The translations under genes were made by a program, and so were the position numbers. The notes beneath the pieces were generated by a model. The model was not told the origin of the DNA. It searched no databases and saw only the letters and a list, made by a program, of their open reading frames with translations. A DNA stretch of 64,000 nucleotides from positions 1 to 64,000 of the forward strand of contig NZ_JAHHUL010000018.1 in assembly GCF_019008365.1 (NCBI RefSeq), written 5' to 3'. Of this stretch, positions 42,844 through 52,229 are shown piece after piece. The first letter of the stretch is position 1. Every line of letters begins with the position of its first letter. This stretch comes from Phosphitispora fastidiosa (GTDB taxonomy: Bacteria; Bacillota; Thermincolia; Thermincolales; UBA2595).

Positions 42844-43656
42844 ATGGGCATCAATGACGTAATAAGCCTGCCCCGGGAAGTTGTTAAGCTTTCCAAGGGC
42901 ATATGCAGCATTAATGAAGAGGTTCTGAATCAGGCAAGTCTGAAAAACCAGGTATTCTCACCACCGGCCAACTGGGTATGGACAGGGGAACGGCCTGTAA
43001 TAACTGAAATCAGCCCGTCAGTTGATAATGCCGCAGCCCGCGGGTTGTTCAATCGCCTGCTGGAATTGCTGGCTGCCTGTAAACCTGAATGGACGGGGGA
43101 TGCCGAAAGACTCAAAGCCCTTGGCGAAGCGGAGTTTTGCGAGCTAGTTGAATGTACCATAAAAGGAGATATGCCAGGTTTCCAGGGGATTACCGGGAGT
43201 TTGGGGACCGCTCCGGAAGTGGCTGGATTTATATTGTTTCATACAGTCAGGCCATTCCTGAAGCTTTATTCCGAAGCCGTAAATCCAGTGCTGGATACCG
43301 AGCTTTGGATGGAAAGCTTCTGCCCGGTTTGTGGCGGGGCACCTGCTATTGCTAGGGTTGAGAGCGGGGATGGCAGGCGTTACCTGAGGTGCGGCAGCTG
43401 TGATACTGAATGGCTTTTCAGGCTGTTAAGCTGCCCGCGGTGTGGTAATGACGACCACAGTTCGCTGGCCTTTCTGAGGATTGAGGAGACTCCGGGCTAT
43501 GAACTGCACGTTTGCGAGTCCTGCGGCGGGTACATCAAGGCCGTAAATGAAAGAAACGGTGGTGACCGTCAGGTGATGGAGGATGAAACTGCAACCGTTT
43601 ACCTGGATTTAATTGCAGAACAGAGGGGTTATCGCACTGAGACAGGAAATGCCTGA
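42844..43656 (+). CDS. fdhE: Formate dehydrogenase accessory protein FdhE
   Basis: 270 residues from ATG 42844 (ribosome site AAGGTGGG). The C-terminal half has four CxxC motifs (CPVCGGAP, CGSCDTEW, CPRCGNDD, CESCGGY) that bind iron or zinc, typical of FdhE. FdhE is needed for assembly of the exported enzyme. Its stop lies inside a 22-bp tandem duplication. Confidence 0.93.
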   Translation: MGINDVISLPREVVKLSKGICSINEEVLNQASLKNQVFSPPANWVWTGERPVITEISPSVDNAAARGLFNRLLELLAACKPEWTGDAERLKALGEAEFCELVECTIKGDMPGFQGITGSLGTAPEVAGFILFHTVRPFLKLYSEAVNPVLDTELWMESFCPVCGGAPAIARVESGDGRRYLRCGSCDTEWLFRLLSCPRCGNDDHSSLAFLRIEETPGYELHVCESCGGYIKAVNERNGGDRQVMEDETATVYLDLIAEQRGYRTETGNA

Positions 43657-43681
43657 TATTGAGACAGCAAATGCCTGATAT
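43638..43681 (+). repeat. 22-bp tandem duplication at the fdhE stop
   Basis: TGAGACAGGAAATGCCTGATAT (43638-43659) is repeated directly at 43660-43681 with one G-to-C change. The first unit contains the fdhE stop codon, so the second lies in the gap before tatA. It looks like a recent slippage event. Confidence 0.9.
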
Positions 43682-43696
43682 AAGGAGGGATAATTC

Positions 43697-43897
43697 ATGC
43701 TTGGTCTGGGACTGCCTGAAATAGCTATTATCCTGGTTATAGTGCTGGTCCTTTTTGGGCCCGGCAAACTCCCTGATATTGGAAAAGCCTTTGGTAAGAG
43801 TATCAGAGAGTTTAAGAATGCTACCAGTGAACCAGGAGAAATTGCCCGGGAAATTAAAAATGAAGTCAATGGAGTAAAAGAGGTTTTGAATAAGTAA
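43697..43897 (+). CDS. tatA: Twin-arginine translocase TatA/E component
   Basis: 66 residues. N-terminal membrane segment then the conserved hinge LFGPGKLPDIGKAFGKSI and an amphipathic helix. TatA forms the channel for folded Tat substrates, such as the adjacent FdhA. Its place at the end of the operon suggests a dedicated exporter; no tatC is in the window. Confidence 0.95.
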   Translation: MLGLGLPEIAIILVIVLVLFGPGKLPDIGKAFGKSIREFKNATSEPGEIAREIKNEVNGVKEVLNK

Positions 43898-43929
43898 GCA
43901 GTGTTTTTTAACAATAAAGTGTAACTTAA

Positions 43930-44308
43930 ACAGGGGTAGAAGTGTTCCTCCGGCAGGCTACATCTCCGCCGGCATCCACTCCCGCTTTGCGGGTTTACCC
44001 CAAGGGTACCGCCATCTCTAAGCGCTAAAGCGCCAAGAGCTGCCATGGTGGGCCGGACGGACGACAGACTCTGCCTTCCGGAACACATCTTTTATTTCGC
44101 TTTACCGCAGTTCCGCTAAGCGAAGCCACAGACCGGAGCCACGGATGGCGGAGCCGCCATTGAGGCAGCAGCGGAGCCGTTGCCGCTTTAGCGGCTTACG
44201 GATTCCGGCGTGCCCCTTGCGGGTAGAGCCGAATTGGCGGTTCCATTTTACCAACGGTCATTTCCAAGAGACTAGTATAAGTGCAGTGTGTTATAACAAA
44301 AAGGTTTC
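43930..44308. repeat. Palindromic MITE-like repeat, copy A (degraded)
   Basis: Starts ACAGGGGTAGA...GTTCCTCCGGC like copies B and C, and reaches the shared GACGACAGACTCTGCCTTCCGGAACACATCT by 44100. The closing CTACCCCTGT is missing. About 190 nt of extra GC-rich hairpins follow (GGCGGAGCCGCC, CCGCTTTAGCGG). The sequence fills the whole gap between tatA and the aminotransferase gene and has no coding frame. The right boundary is uncertain (44100 or about 44308). Confidence 0.65.
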
Positions 44309-45496
44309 CTATGACAGGCCGAACTCTTTGGCCAGTTCCTTAAAGGACGGCAGCGAGTTTAAAATTATCTGCTTATCGATACAATAGGCCATTCGGAAAT
44401 AGCCCGGTTTACCAAAGCCTGCTCCCGGTACCAGGAGGATATTATATTTCTGGCCGGCCCTGACGAACTCGATGTCATCGGGAATGGGCGACTGTGGAAA
44501 GAGGTAGAAGGCGCCTGCCGGTTTAACAATCTTAAAGCCCATTTCAGTGAGGCTGTTATACAAAATATCGCGTTTTTCCTGATAGAGAGCGATGTCCACA
44601 CTCTCCCTCTGCAGGCCTGTTACCAGATGCTGCATCAGTGCCGGAGCATTTACAAAACCCAGAGTTCTGTTGGCAAAGGTCATTCCCTCCATGACCAGAG
44701 AGAGGTTTTTCACCCGGGGGCTTACTGCAAGATAACCGATGCGTTCTCCCGGGAGGGCCAAGTCCTTACTGTGTGAGGTCACAATAATGCTGTTGGCAAT
44801 GTATTTAAATACATTGGGCACCTTAACCCCGTCATAACTTATTTTGGCATATGGCTCGTCAGAAATGACATAGATTTCTGTCCCCAGTTCCGCCTCTTTT
44901 TTCTGCAGCAGTTCCCCCAGATTTTCCAGGGTTGCAGCATCATATACTACCCCGGTGGGGTTGTTGGGGGAGTTAATTATAATCGCCTTGGTACTACTCG
45001 TTATAGCTGCCTCAATAGTATCCAGATCAAGCTGAAAGTCATCTTTGGCAGGCGCTGCCTTGACAACTCCGCCGTGGTTGTCTATGTAAAAGTTATATTC
45101 CACAAAGTAGGGGGGGATTATGACAACCTCTTCGCCTGGGTTGAGAAGTGTCTTCAGTACGACATTTAATGCACCTCCGGCACCCACTGTCATAACGATG
45201 TTTTCTTCGGTAAGGGCCAGGCCTGATTCTTCAGAGATTACCCCGGCAATAGCCCGGCGTGTCCCAGGATAGCCGGCATTGCTCATATAACGGTGCATGC
45301 CCTGGGTGGGGCTTAAAGCAGCCTGTTTCAGCGCCTCTTTAAAGGCCTCAGGGGGTTCGATGTCGGGATTACCCAGGGTGAAGTCATAGACCTTTTCCGG
45401 CCCGTGTACTTTCCTGAGCTTTTCACCCTCTTCAAACATAGCTCTGATCCATGAGGAACGTTTCAGATTTTCTTCAACTTTTTTTGAGATGCCCAA
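44309..45496 (-). CDS. Pyridoxal-phosphate aminotransferase, class I/II
   Basis: 395 residues from TTG 45496, which has ribosome site GGAGGTATACG; the open frame runs upstream to 45589. Fold type I features: substrate-binding DFTLGNPDIEPP, NSPNNPTG, the PLP-lysine motif SHSKDLALPGERIGY and a C-terminal arginine (GYFRMAYC). Such enzymes transfer amino groups between aspartate-, alanine- or aromatic-type amino acids and 2-oxo acids. The exact substrate cannot be decided. It stands alone between two repeat copies and a divergent thioesterase. Confidence 0.9.
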   Translation of the reverse strand: MGISKKVEENLKRSSWIRAMFEEGEKLRKVHGPEKVYDFTLGNPDIEPPEAFKEALKQAALSPTQGMHRYMSNAGYPGTRRAIAGVISEESGLALTEENIVMTVGAGGALNVVLKTLLNPGEEVVIIPPYFVEYNFYIDNHGGVVKAAPAKDDFQLDLDTIEAAITSSTKAIIINSPNNPTGVVYDAATLENLGELLQKKEAELGTEIYVISDEPYAKISYDGVKVPNVFKYIANSIIVTSHSKDLALPGERIGYLAVSPRVKNLSLVMEGMTFANRTLGFVNAPALMQHLVTGLQRESVDIALYQEKRDILYNSLTEMGFKIVKPAGAFYLFPQSPIPDDIEFVRAGQKYNILLVPGAGFGKPGYFRMAYCIDKQIILNSLPSFKELAKEFGLS

Positions 45497-45669
45497 TACG
45501 TATACCTCCTTCAATCTTCCTGCGGTTTTTGGCAAAGAAATTAATGTAATTATAGCATAAACTGCAATTTTGTCACAATTGAAATGCAAGTATTAATTGT
45601 AAATGGAGGAATAATTGCTTATTAGTAGAATTAAACAAGTATTTATTTTCTTGAGGAGGAATGCTGAAT

Positions 45670-46077
45670 ATGGATGGGGTAGAACGGGCAGTACGGAGGA
45701 TTACTTCAAATGACAGGTTTGCCAGGCTGGTAGGAACAGAGATACAGGAGGTCAGACCGGGATATGCGCGGGTAAGCCTGAAAATAGAGGATAAGCACCT
45801 GAACTCCGTAGACATAACTCATGGTTCTGTTGTCTTTACATTAGTAGATATGGCCTTCGCTCTGGCATCCAATTCTCACGGTCAGGTTGCGGTGGCTTTG
45901 AATATGAGTATAAATTTCGTGAAGGCCACCGGTACCGGGAATTTCCTTACCGCAGAGGCGACGGAGGATAAACTGACGAACCGCACCGGGCTTTACAGAA
46001 TAGCCGTAAGTGACGAGACCGGTGAAATTGTCTGTGTGGCCGAAGGGCTGGTTTACAGGAAAAAAGAATCAATTTGA
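45670..46077 (+). CDS. PaaI-type hotdog thioesterase
   Basis: 135 residues from ATG 45670, correctly spaced from GAGGAGG (ATG 45661 is too close). The hotdog signature LNSVDITHGSVVFTLVDMAF with HG and a following acidic residue matches PaaI/YdiI thioesterases that hydrolyse acyl- or aryl-CoA. The substrate is unknown. Immediately followed by repeat copy B. Confidence 0.87.
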   Translation: MDGVERAVRRITSNDRFARLVGTEIQEVRPGYARVSLKIEDKHLNSVDITHGSVVFTLVDMAFALASNSHGQVAVALNMSINFVKATGTGNFLTAEATEDKLTNRTGLYRIAVSDETGEIVCVAEGLVYRKKESI

Positions 46078-46401
46078 GAGGCGGGTAGACTACCTGTCTC
46101 GCTCATTGACAAACCCAATATTTTTTGAAGATTAAATTGTAATATAAACAGGGGTAGATGAATTCCTCCGGCGGGGCCCCCAATCCGTTACCGAAACCCC
46201 GGCCTTTCGGGAAGGCCGCCGTTTCGACGGATTGGGGGGACCCCCGACATCTCAACCGGTTACCCAAACCCACCAAGGCGGGTTTGGACTGGTTGACGAC
46301 AGACACCGCCTTTCGGAACACATCTACCCCTGTCTTATAACATTTTATAGTACAAAATATTGACTTTGTCGACAGCCTGAGGCGGGTAGACTACCCGCCT
46401 C
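46078..46401. repeat. Palindromic MITE-like repeat, copy B (most complete)
   Basis: About 324 bp. The left arm (46078-46160) and the right arm (46321-46401) are imperfect inverted repeats of about 82 bp, both starting GAGGCGGGTAG from outside and ending in a perfect 13-bp pair ACAGGGGTAGATG/CATCTACCCCTGT. In between are GGCGG/CCGCC and TTCC/GGAA pairs and an inner region with ATCTCAACCGGTTACCCAAA and GGGTTTGGACTGGTTGACGA. The whole could fold as one long hairpin. No coding frame. The right end (GAGGCGGGTAGACTACCCGCCTC) could also act as a terminator. 46402-46487 holds nothing else. Confidence 0.8.
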
Positions 46402-46487
46402 TTAAATTTGCGTATAAATAGGTTTGGTAGGAAGAAAAATAGCAGCAGAGGGATGACTGCAGATTATGACAGAAAGGGCATGTGGCT

Positions 46488-46973
46488 ATGTATGGATTGT
46501 TCTGGGTTACCCTGTTTATACTATTAATGCTTGCAATGCTGATACTTGTGCCTCGGCGGGCAGTTATCAAGCTGTTTCCGGTCGGCATTATCGGAGGGTT
46601 TGGGCAGGCTGTCATCATTATGGGGTTCCTGGTATCGGTTTTTGAAGTCTGGCAGCTGAGATACCACGATTTTTTTGCCTTTGCCGGGATACCTTTGTTT
46701 GCAGCCCTGGCGTGGGTTCCGGAAGTAATAATGTTCTCATACTTCATGAAATACCTGGGCAATGACCGGCAGGTTTTTGCTTACCTGGCGGGATTTACCA
46801 TGCTGGCCGGTTTATCTGTCCACTGGCTTTTCCGGGCCGGTTACCTTGTTTATAACGGTTGGAACAGTATTCTCACACTTCCTGTGGCCTTGCTGGCACA
46901 CTCAACGATTGCTTACTATATCGTGAAAACTTCCAGGGTATTAGATAAAAGGAGGCAGCATAGTATTGAATGA
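46488..46973 (+). CDS. Uncharacterised membrane protein, four to five segments
   Basis: 161 residues from ATG 46488 (ribosome site AAAGGG, 9 nt away; GTG 46482 possible). Mostly hydrophobic with four or five membrane segments and short charged loops (LVPRRAVIKLFPVG). Its end overlaps the YkvI-like gene by 8 nt, so they are likely cotranscribed. I do not recognise a function; it resembles small spore-former membrane proteins in size and layout. Confidence 0.75.
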   Translation: MYGLFWVTLFILLMLAMLILVPRRAVIKLFPVGIIGGFGQAVIIMGFLVSVFEVWQLRYHDFFAFAGIPLFAALAWVPEVIMFSYFMKYLGNDRQVFAYLAGFTMLAGLSVHWLFRAGYLVYNGWNSILTLPVALLAHSTIAYYIVKTSRVLDKRRQHSIE

Positions 46974-48084
46974 AGTAAGACACGCTCCAGGAAGTAATAC
47001 GGAAAATAAGGCCAGGGAAACTCCCGGTTTATCTGTTTTCAAAATTGCAGCAACATATGTCGGCACGGTAGTGGGGGCCGGCTTTGCTTCGGGACAGGAA
47101 GTACTGCAGTTTTTCGGGAAGTTCGGTCTGCTGGGTTTTGCCGGGCTGCTGGCCGCAACTGCCATGTTCGGTCTCTTTGGCTGGGCGATACTGGATATGG
47201 GCATGAGACTGAGGGCGAAGTCACACCTCGAAATAATAAGACATATCGGGGGACGCTGGATGGGAACCGTGATTGACTATGTGATCACATTTTTCCTCTT
47301 TGGCGCTTTTACGGCAATGGCCGCCGGGGCAGGAGCAATTTTTGCCGAGCAGTTCCAATGGCCGGCTGTTATTGGCAGCGCTGTGATGGTAGTCGTCACG
47401 GTAGCTACCGTAATGTTGGGACTTAGAGGTGTTATCACCTCCATAAGCATGGTTGTCCCGGTGTTGTTAGCCTCAGTAGTGGGTATGGCTGTGTGGACGC
47501 TGATTAATAAGGATTTCTTTGCTAACCCGGTTATCGGCGCGGTTCCCTTTAAAGCAGCGGTGCCCTTCTGGCCTCTGGCGGCGGTGCTGTATGTGTCGTA
47601 TAATCTGGTAATGGCGGTGGCTGTTCTGGCGCCAACTGGAGCCAGCTATAATCGTCCCGGACTCTTGACAAAGGGAGCTATCCTCGGAGGCATCGGTTTG
47701 GGGCTTGGGGCAGCGGCCATTCTTCTGGCTTTGGCTCCCAATCTTCCCACAGCGGGAGGATTTGAAATTCCGATGTTGTATGTGGCCGGAACCCTGGGCC
47801 CTGTGTTCAGAACTTTTTACAGCATAGTTCTTCTGGCTGAAATTTATACAACAGCGGTGGGAAGTCTTTATGGTTTTACGGTCAGGCTGGCCCCTGAGGA
47901 GAGCCCCAGGGCCAGGTACTATATTATAGGCACTGCTGTTGCTGCATTTCTGGCAAGTCTGCTGGGTTTTTCAACTCTGGTAAGGACAGTTTATCCTGCA
48001 GTAGGGTATGCGGGTCTGCTGCTGCTGCTTGGTCTTACTTACGGGCTTATCAGGAGAGGAAAAGGTATCGAAAATCAACCTTGA
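46966..48084 (+). CDS. YkvI-family membrane transporter
   Basis: 372 residues, TTG start behind AAAGGAGGC. About ten membrane segments. The start (YVGTVVGAGFASGQEVLQFF) is the YkvI family signature and resembles the first helix of LeuT-fold transporters. The substrate is unknown. Confidence 0.85.
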   Translation: MNEVRHAPGSNTENKARETPGLSVFKIAATYVGTVVGAGFASGQEVLQFFGKFGLLGFAGLLAATAMFGLFGWAILDMGMRLRAKSHLEIIRHIGGRWMGTVIDYVITFFLFGAFTAMAAGAGAIFAEQFQWPAVIGSAVMVVVTVATVMLGLRGVITSISMVVPVLLASVVGMAVWTLINKDFFANPVIGAVPFKAAVPFWPLAAVLYVSYNLVMAVAVLAPTGASYNRPGLLTKGAILGGIGLGLGAAAILLALAPNLPTAGGFEIPMLYVAGTLGPVFRTFYSIVLLAEIYTTAVGSLYGFTVRLAPEESPRARYYIIGTAVAAFLASLLGFSTLVRTVYPAVGYAGLLLLLGLTYGLIRRGKGIENQP

Positions 48085-48183
48085 TTATGAAGGAAATGAC
48101 AGCCCGGTGTTGAATAATTTTATATTAGGAATATTTGTCAAAATAGAATTTTTGACAAACAACTGCCGGGGGGGTCATTAAAC

Positions 48184-48987
48184 TTGTTAAAAAGAATAGT
48201 GTTGGTATTAGTCGTGATAGTTTCAGGTTTGCTTACAGGTTATTACTCAGAGCCGGTTTATGACCTGATGTGGTCAGGCCGGGAGAGGATACCTTCGGGG
48301 CTCGCAGGTGCAGAAGACCAAAAAGACGGGGCAGACAGTGCAGATGAGAGCGCCTCAAAATATGTTTCTGCTGAAGAAGCTGTCAGCGCGGTGAAGAATG
48401 TCCCCTGGGTAAATAACCTGATTCGGGTATCTGAACTCGATGGAACCACACTGACCTTTGAGATAGACCGTGAACCGTCAGATGACTACCCTGTCTGGCT
48501 GATTGAGGTCACTGAGAGGTATCCTGACCGGGTTCCGGAAACCAAATATTTTCAGGTTGAAGCCGAGTCTGGCAAGGCCCTTGATATACAGGAAAAGGAT
48601 ATGAAAATCTCAGGCATAGGCCTTGATATGACCCGGAATCAAGCCAAAGAGGCCGGCGGCACTCCCCGAAAAACGCAGCGGAAATGGGATAACTTCGTGC
48701 AACAGACATTGAGAACAGATAGTTATGATGGTATGGAAGTTATCTTTGATAAGAATGGTGTTGTGGTCAAAGTGGCTGCATCGGACAGAGGCTGTCCCGG
48801 GCCCGGAGGGGTTGAAGTCGGTGATTCCAGGGAAGATGTCATTAGGAAGCTGGGCAAGGCAGGCGCTGTGCAGACTAATTTATGGACTTATAACCTTGTG
48901 GACAAAAAGGAATACAAGCTATTACTGGATATTAACAGTGAAGGCCGGGTAATGGCTGTCACTATCAGTTCGGGCCTGCTTGACTAA
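48184..48987 (+). CDS. PepSY-like exported protein
   Basis: 267 residues, TTG start behind GGGGGG. One N-terminal membrane segment or signal, an acidic linker, then a PepSY-type domain (VSAEEAVSAVKNVPWV, then YPVWLIEVTERYPD) and a C-terminal domain with SmpA/BamE-like character (VEVGDSREDVIRKLGKAG). It is probably outside the membrane. PepSY domains often inhibit proteases, but no partner is seen. Confidence 0.7.
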   Translation: MLKRIVLVLVVIVSGLLTGYYSEPVYDLMWSGRERIPSGLAGAEDQKDGADSADESASKYVSAEEAVSAVKNVPWVNNLIRVSELDGTTLTFEIDREPSDDYPVWLIEVTERYPDRVPETKYFQVEAESGKALDIQEKDMKISGIGLDMTRNQAKEAGGTPRKTQRKWDNFVQQTLRTDSYDGMEVIFDKNGVVVKVAASDRGCPGPGGVEVGDSREDVIRKLGKAGAVQTNLWTYNLVDKKEYKLLLDINSEGRVMAVTISSGLLD

Positions 48988-49023
48988 AGCAGGTTCTGTA
49001 GTTTAATACAAGAGGTGAATTCA

Positions 49024-49851
49024 TTGCAGGACAAATGGGTATTAGGGATTATTCAGAGCAAAGTAACCGAAGATAAAGCAAGAAACATAGTCAGGGCCCG
49101 GGACATGATCAGGGAAGCTGCAGCCCAGGGCGCAAAAGCAGCAGCCCTTCCGGAGATGTTTAACTGTCCGTATGAAAGCAAGGCATTTCCTTTGTTTGCT
49201 GAGTCATATCCTGAAGGGGAAACCATCAGGATGCTTTCAGAAGAGGCGGCAGTAAATAAGATTTATGTATTTGGCGGGTCTATTCCCGAAAAGGATGGTG
49301 ACTCCATATATAATACGTGTTTTGTTTTCGGGCCTGACGGCAGTCTTCTGGCCAGACACCGGAAAATACACCTTTTTGATGTTGACCTTACCGGGAAACT
49401 GAGGTTTAAAGAATCGGACACCCTGGGTGCAGGGAATGAGATAACGGTTGTGAATACATCCCTGGGGAAAATTGGTGTGGGAATCTGCTATGATATTCGT
49501 TTTCCGGAACTTGCCAGGCTGATGACTTTACAGGGCGCTGTGCTGATGGTAGTACCTGCCGCTTTTAATATGATTTCAGGTCCGGCCCACTGGGAGCTGT
49601 CCATCAGGATGAGAGCGGTTGACAACCAGTTTTACGTTGCCGGAATAGCGCCGGCGAGGAATGAAGCAGCTTCATATGTGGCTTACGGCCACTCCATGGC
49701 GGCTGACCCCTGGGGCCAGATAATCGGGGCGCTGCAAGAAAAAGAAGGGGTATTGACCGTTGAAATTGATCCCCAAAAAGCCGCTCAGGTACGCAGGGAG
49801 TTTCCCCTCCTGAAGCATCGCCGGCCAGATATTTATGATAGCAGAGGGTAG
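49024..49851 (+). CDS. Carbon-nitrogen hydrolase (omega-amidase/Nit2-like)
   Basis: 275 residues from TTG 49024 (ribosome site AAGAGGTGA). Catalytic triad of the nitrilase superfamily: Glu in LPEMFNCPY (E44), Lys in RHRKIHLFD, Cys in GVGICYDIRFPEL. The closest type is omega-amidase, which hydrolyses 2-oxoglutaramate and similar amides; this subgroup call is less certain than the family. Confidence 0.9.
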   Translation: MQDKWVLGIIQSKVTEDKARNIVRARDMIREAAAQGAKAAALPEMFNCPYESKAFPLFAESYPEGETIRMLSEEAAVNKIYVFGGSIPEKDGDSIYNTCFVFGPDGSLLARHRKIHLFDVDLTGKLRFKESDTLGAGNEITVVNTSLGKIGVGICYDIRFPELARLMTLQGAVLMVVPAAFNMISGPAHWELSIRMRAVDNQFYVAGIAPARNEAASYVAYGHSMAADPWGQIIGALQEKEGVLTVEIDPQKAAQVRREFPLLKHRRPDIYDSRG

Positions 49852-49979
49852 TATTAAGGCGTATAATAACAATTACTACTATAGGTAAAAAGAGGATATA
49901 GTCGTAAAGAATAGAAATAGAACGTATTATAAGATGTAATGTGAAGTGTTTTTGTGAAGTGCCAGTGGGGGGAGAGACC

Positions 49980-52214
49980 ATGGCTTTCAAAAAAATGAAC
50001 CAGGCTTTGTTTAAGTTGGCAAACCGGTTGGAATATAAATATTCCATAGGGCTAAGGACGAAGATCTTTATCCCTTTCTTTATTGTTACTTTTTCTATTA
50101 TTGCCGCTATTTCTTATTATGCCATGAACCTGGTGGATACCAAAATAGAAGAAATGCAGCAGGAAAAGGCTTATGGCGTTTTGACTGGGACTGTCGAAAA
50201 TTTCAGGAATGAGACCGCTAACCTTGAAGCCTATGTCCGGCTGCTGGCAGATTCTCCGGAACTGGAAAAGGCAGTGGCCGGGAATAACAGGAAATTGCTT
50301 TATGAACTGCTGGCCCCTGCCAAGTACTATTCCGGACATCAGAAAATACAGGTTTTTGACCGGAATAAAAAAATCATAGTTGAATTGTTCAATCGGGCAT
50401 CAGAAGGTAATTTAGCTGAAGGCCGCCTTCTCAACCGCGCTATAGAGGGAGTTACCGGTTCGGATTTTGGTGTCACCGGGAACGGTCTGGAACTTTATGC
50501 AGCCTCACCTATTCATTTTGATCCCACCAGCTATGGGTTGAAAGTCCCTATTGGCGCTCTGGTGGTTGACCGTCATATTAGTGATCCGGAGCTTGCGGAA
50601 ATTAAGGACAGGTCTGGCGTGGAAATTAATATATTTCATGCCGGTAAGCTGACGGCTTCAACTCTTAGCCGGGAGACCCGTGCCGAAATCATGCCTCAGC
50701 TGATTGCTTCAATGGAAGATGGTGATTTCCGGGTTGTGGTTTCCGGAGACCGGAATGAGTATCTCAACGCCTGGGAGGAAATTGGTGATGACGGCAAAAT
50801 TTCCGTAATGGTGCCAAATGAATATCTGCTTGCAGCCAAGGTGGAATTATCACATGATATTATAAGAATTACGATTGCAGCCGGGGTCCTGATTTTCTTA
50901 AGCAGTTTCCTGCTGGCAGAGTTAATCCTCAGGCCGCTGACGAATATGCTGACAGTAACAACTGCGATCACCAATGGAGATTTAAGCAGGAGAATCAGGG
51001 TATTCACCGGGGACGAACTGGGGCAGCTTGGCAAGGCAATAAACTTTATGGCTGATAAGATTAAGGCCAGGCTCGATGAGGCTGAATTGCTGGCCACCGT
51101 AGACGGTTTAGCGGAATTATATAATCACCGGTATTTTCAGCAGCGCCTCAGGGAGGAATTAAACCGCGCCGAGCGTTTCAAGTATCCCCTTTCCCTGGTA
51201 ATGATGGATATTGACTATTTTAAAAAATATAATGACAGCCAGGGCCATCCGGCCGGCGACAAGGTCATTCAGGTTCTGGGGAAGATTATCAAGAGGAATA
51301 TCAGGGGTGTGGATATTGCCGCCAGATACGGGGGGGAGGAATTTGCCATCATTTTGATTGATACCGTTCCTGAAGCGGCTTATTCCGTGTGTGAGCGCAT
51401 CAGGCAGGAAGTAGAAAGCTTCCCCTTTGAAGGTCGGGATAATCAGCCTGACGGCGTTTTAAGTATTTCCGCCGGGATAGCTGCGGTGCCGGTTAATGCC
51501 ACCAGGCAGGATGACCTGATAAAAATGGCTGATGATGCTCTTTACAAGGCCAAAAACACCAATAGGAACAGGGTGGTTCTCTATTATTCGGTATTGGATG
51601 AACTTAAGCGTGTGGCTAATGAAGCCGAACATGAGCGTATTAATACCATTAAAACGTTTATATCGATGATAAATTCAAAGGATAAGTATACTTATGGACA
51701 TTCAGAAAGGGTAGCCAGGTATGCGCTCCTTATTGCAGAGGCCATGGATCTGGATGAGTCCACACTAAAAACAATAAAGATTGGCGCCTACCTGCATGAC
51801 ATTGGCAAGATTGAGATAGACAGAGAGCTGTTAAATAAAACCGGCCAACTATCCCGGGATGAATTGGGATTACTGCAGCGCCACCCGGAATGGGGAGCTG
51901 AGATAGTAAAATCCGTCGCTTCCCTGGTTGAAGCTGCCCCCTTGGTCTTATACCATCATGAGAGTTTTAACGGAGGTGGTTATCCCGCGGGGCTTGCCGG
52001 AGAAGAGATTCCACTGTCTGCCAGGATTCTCAAGGTAGCTGACAGTTTTGATGCTATGACCTCCTTACGTCCGTACCAGAAAAAAAGGACTTTTCAGCAG
52101 GCAAGGGAGGAAATGGTCAGGTGTTCCGGGACGGATTTTGACCCCGCCATTGTGGAGGCGTTTTTGCGGATTCTGGAAAATATCGATTTCGATGCATCCA
52201 GAATGATCTCCTGA
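49980..52214 (+). CDS. Membrane sensor with HAMP, GGDEF and HD-GYP domains
   Basis: 744 residues from ATG 49980 (ribosome site GGGGGGAGAG). Two membrane segments flank an extracellular CACHE-type sensor (about residues 45-290). HAMP follows, then a diguanylate cyclase with an intact RYGGEEF site, and an HD-GYP phosphodiesterase with HSERVARYA, LHDIGKI and HHESFNGGGYPAG. It can in principle both make and break c-di-GMP. The substrate-binding protein gene follows after 15 nt. No target protein is evident. Confidence 0.93.
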   Translation: MAFKKMNQALFKLANRLEYKYSIGLRTKIFIPFFIVTFSIIAAISYYAMNLVDTKIEEMQQEKAYGVLTGTVENFRNETANLEAYVRLLADSPELEKAVAGNNRKLLYELLAPAKYYSGHQKIQVFDRNKKIIVELFNRASEGNLAEGRLLNRAIEGVTGSDFGVTGNGLELYAASPIHFDPTSYGLKVPIGALVVDRHISDPELAEIKDRSGVEINIFHAGKLTASTLSRETRAEIMPQLIASMEDGDFRVVVSGDRNEYLNAWEEIGDDGKISVMVPNEYLLAAKVELSHDIIRITIAAGVLIFLSSFLLAELILRPLTNMLTVTTAITNGDLSRRIRVFTGDELGQLGKAINFMADKIKARLDEAELLATVDGLAELYNHRYFQQRLREELNRAERFKYPLSLVMMDIDYFKKYNDSQGHPAGDKVIQVLGKIIKRNIRGVDIAARYGGEEFAIILIDTVPEAAYSVCERIRQEVESFPFEGRDNQPDGVLSISAGIAAVPVNATRQDDLIKMADDALYKAKNTNRNRVVLYYSVLDELKRVANEAEHERINTIKTFISMINSKDKYTYGHSERVARYALLIAEAMDLDESTLKTIKIGAYLHDIGKIEIDRELLNKTGQLSRDELGLLQRHPEWGAEIVKSVASLVEAAPLVLYHHESFNGGGYPAGLAGEEIPLSARILKVADSFDAMTSLRPYQKKRTFQQAREEMVRCSGTDFDPAIVEAFLRILENIDFDASRMIS

Positions 52215-52229
52215 GAGAGGGGTATGTAA

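Noticed and set aside
43930-44308. Coding frame across the GC-rich repeat region after tatA
   Set aside because: An 80-codon frame exists at 44145-44387, but it lies inside hairpin-rich repeat sequence, lacks a ribosome site and overlaps the aminotransferase gene.
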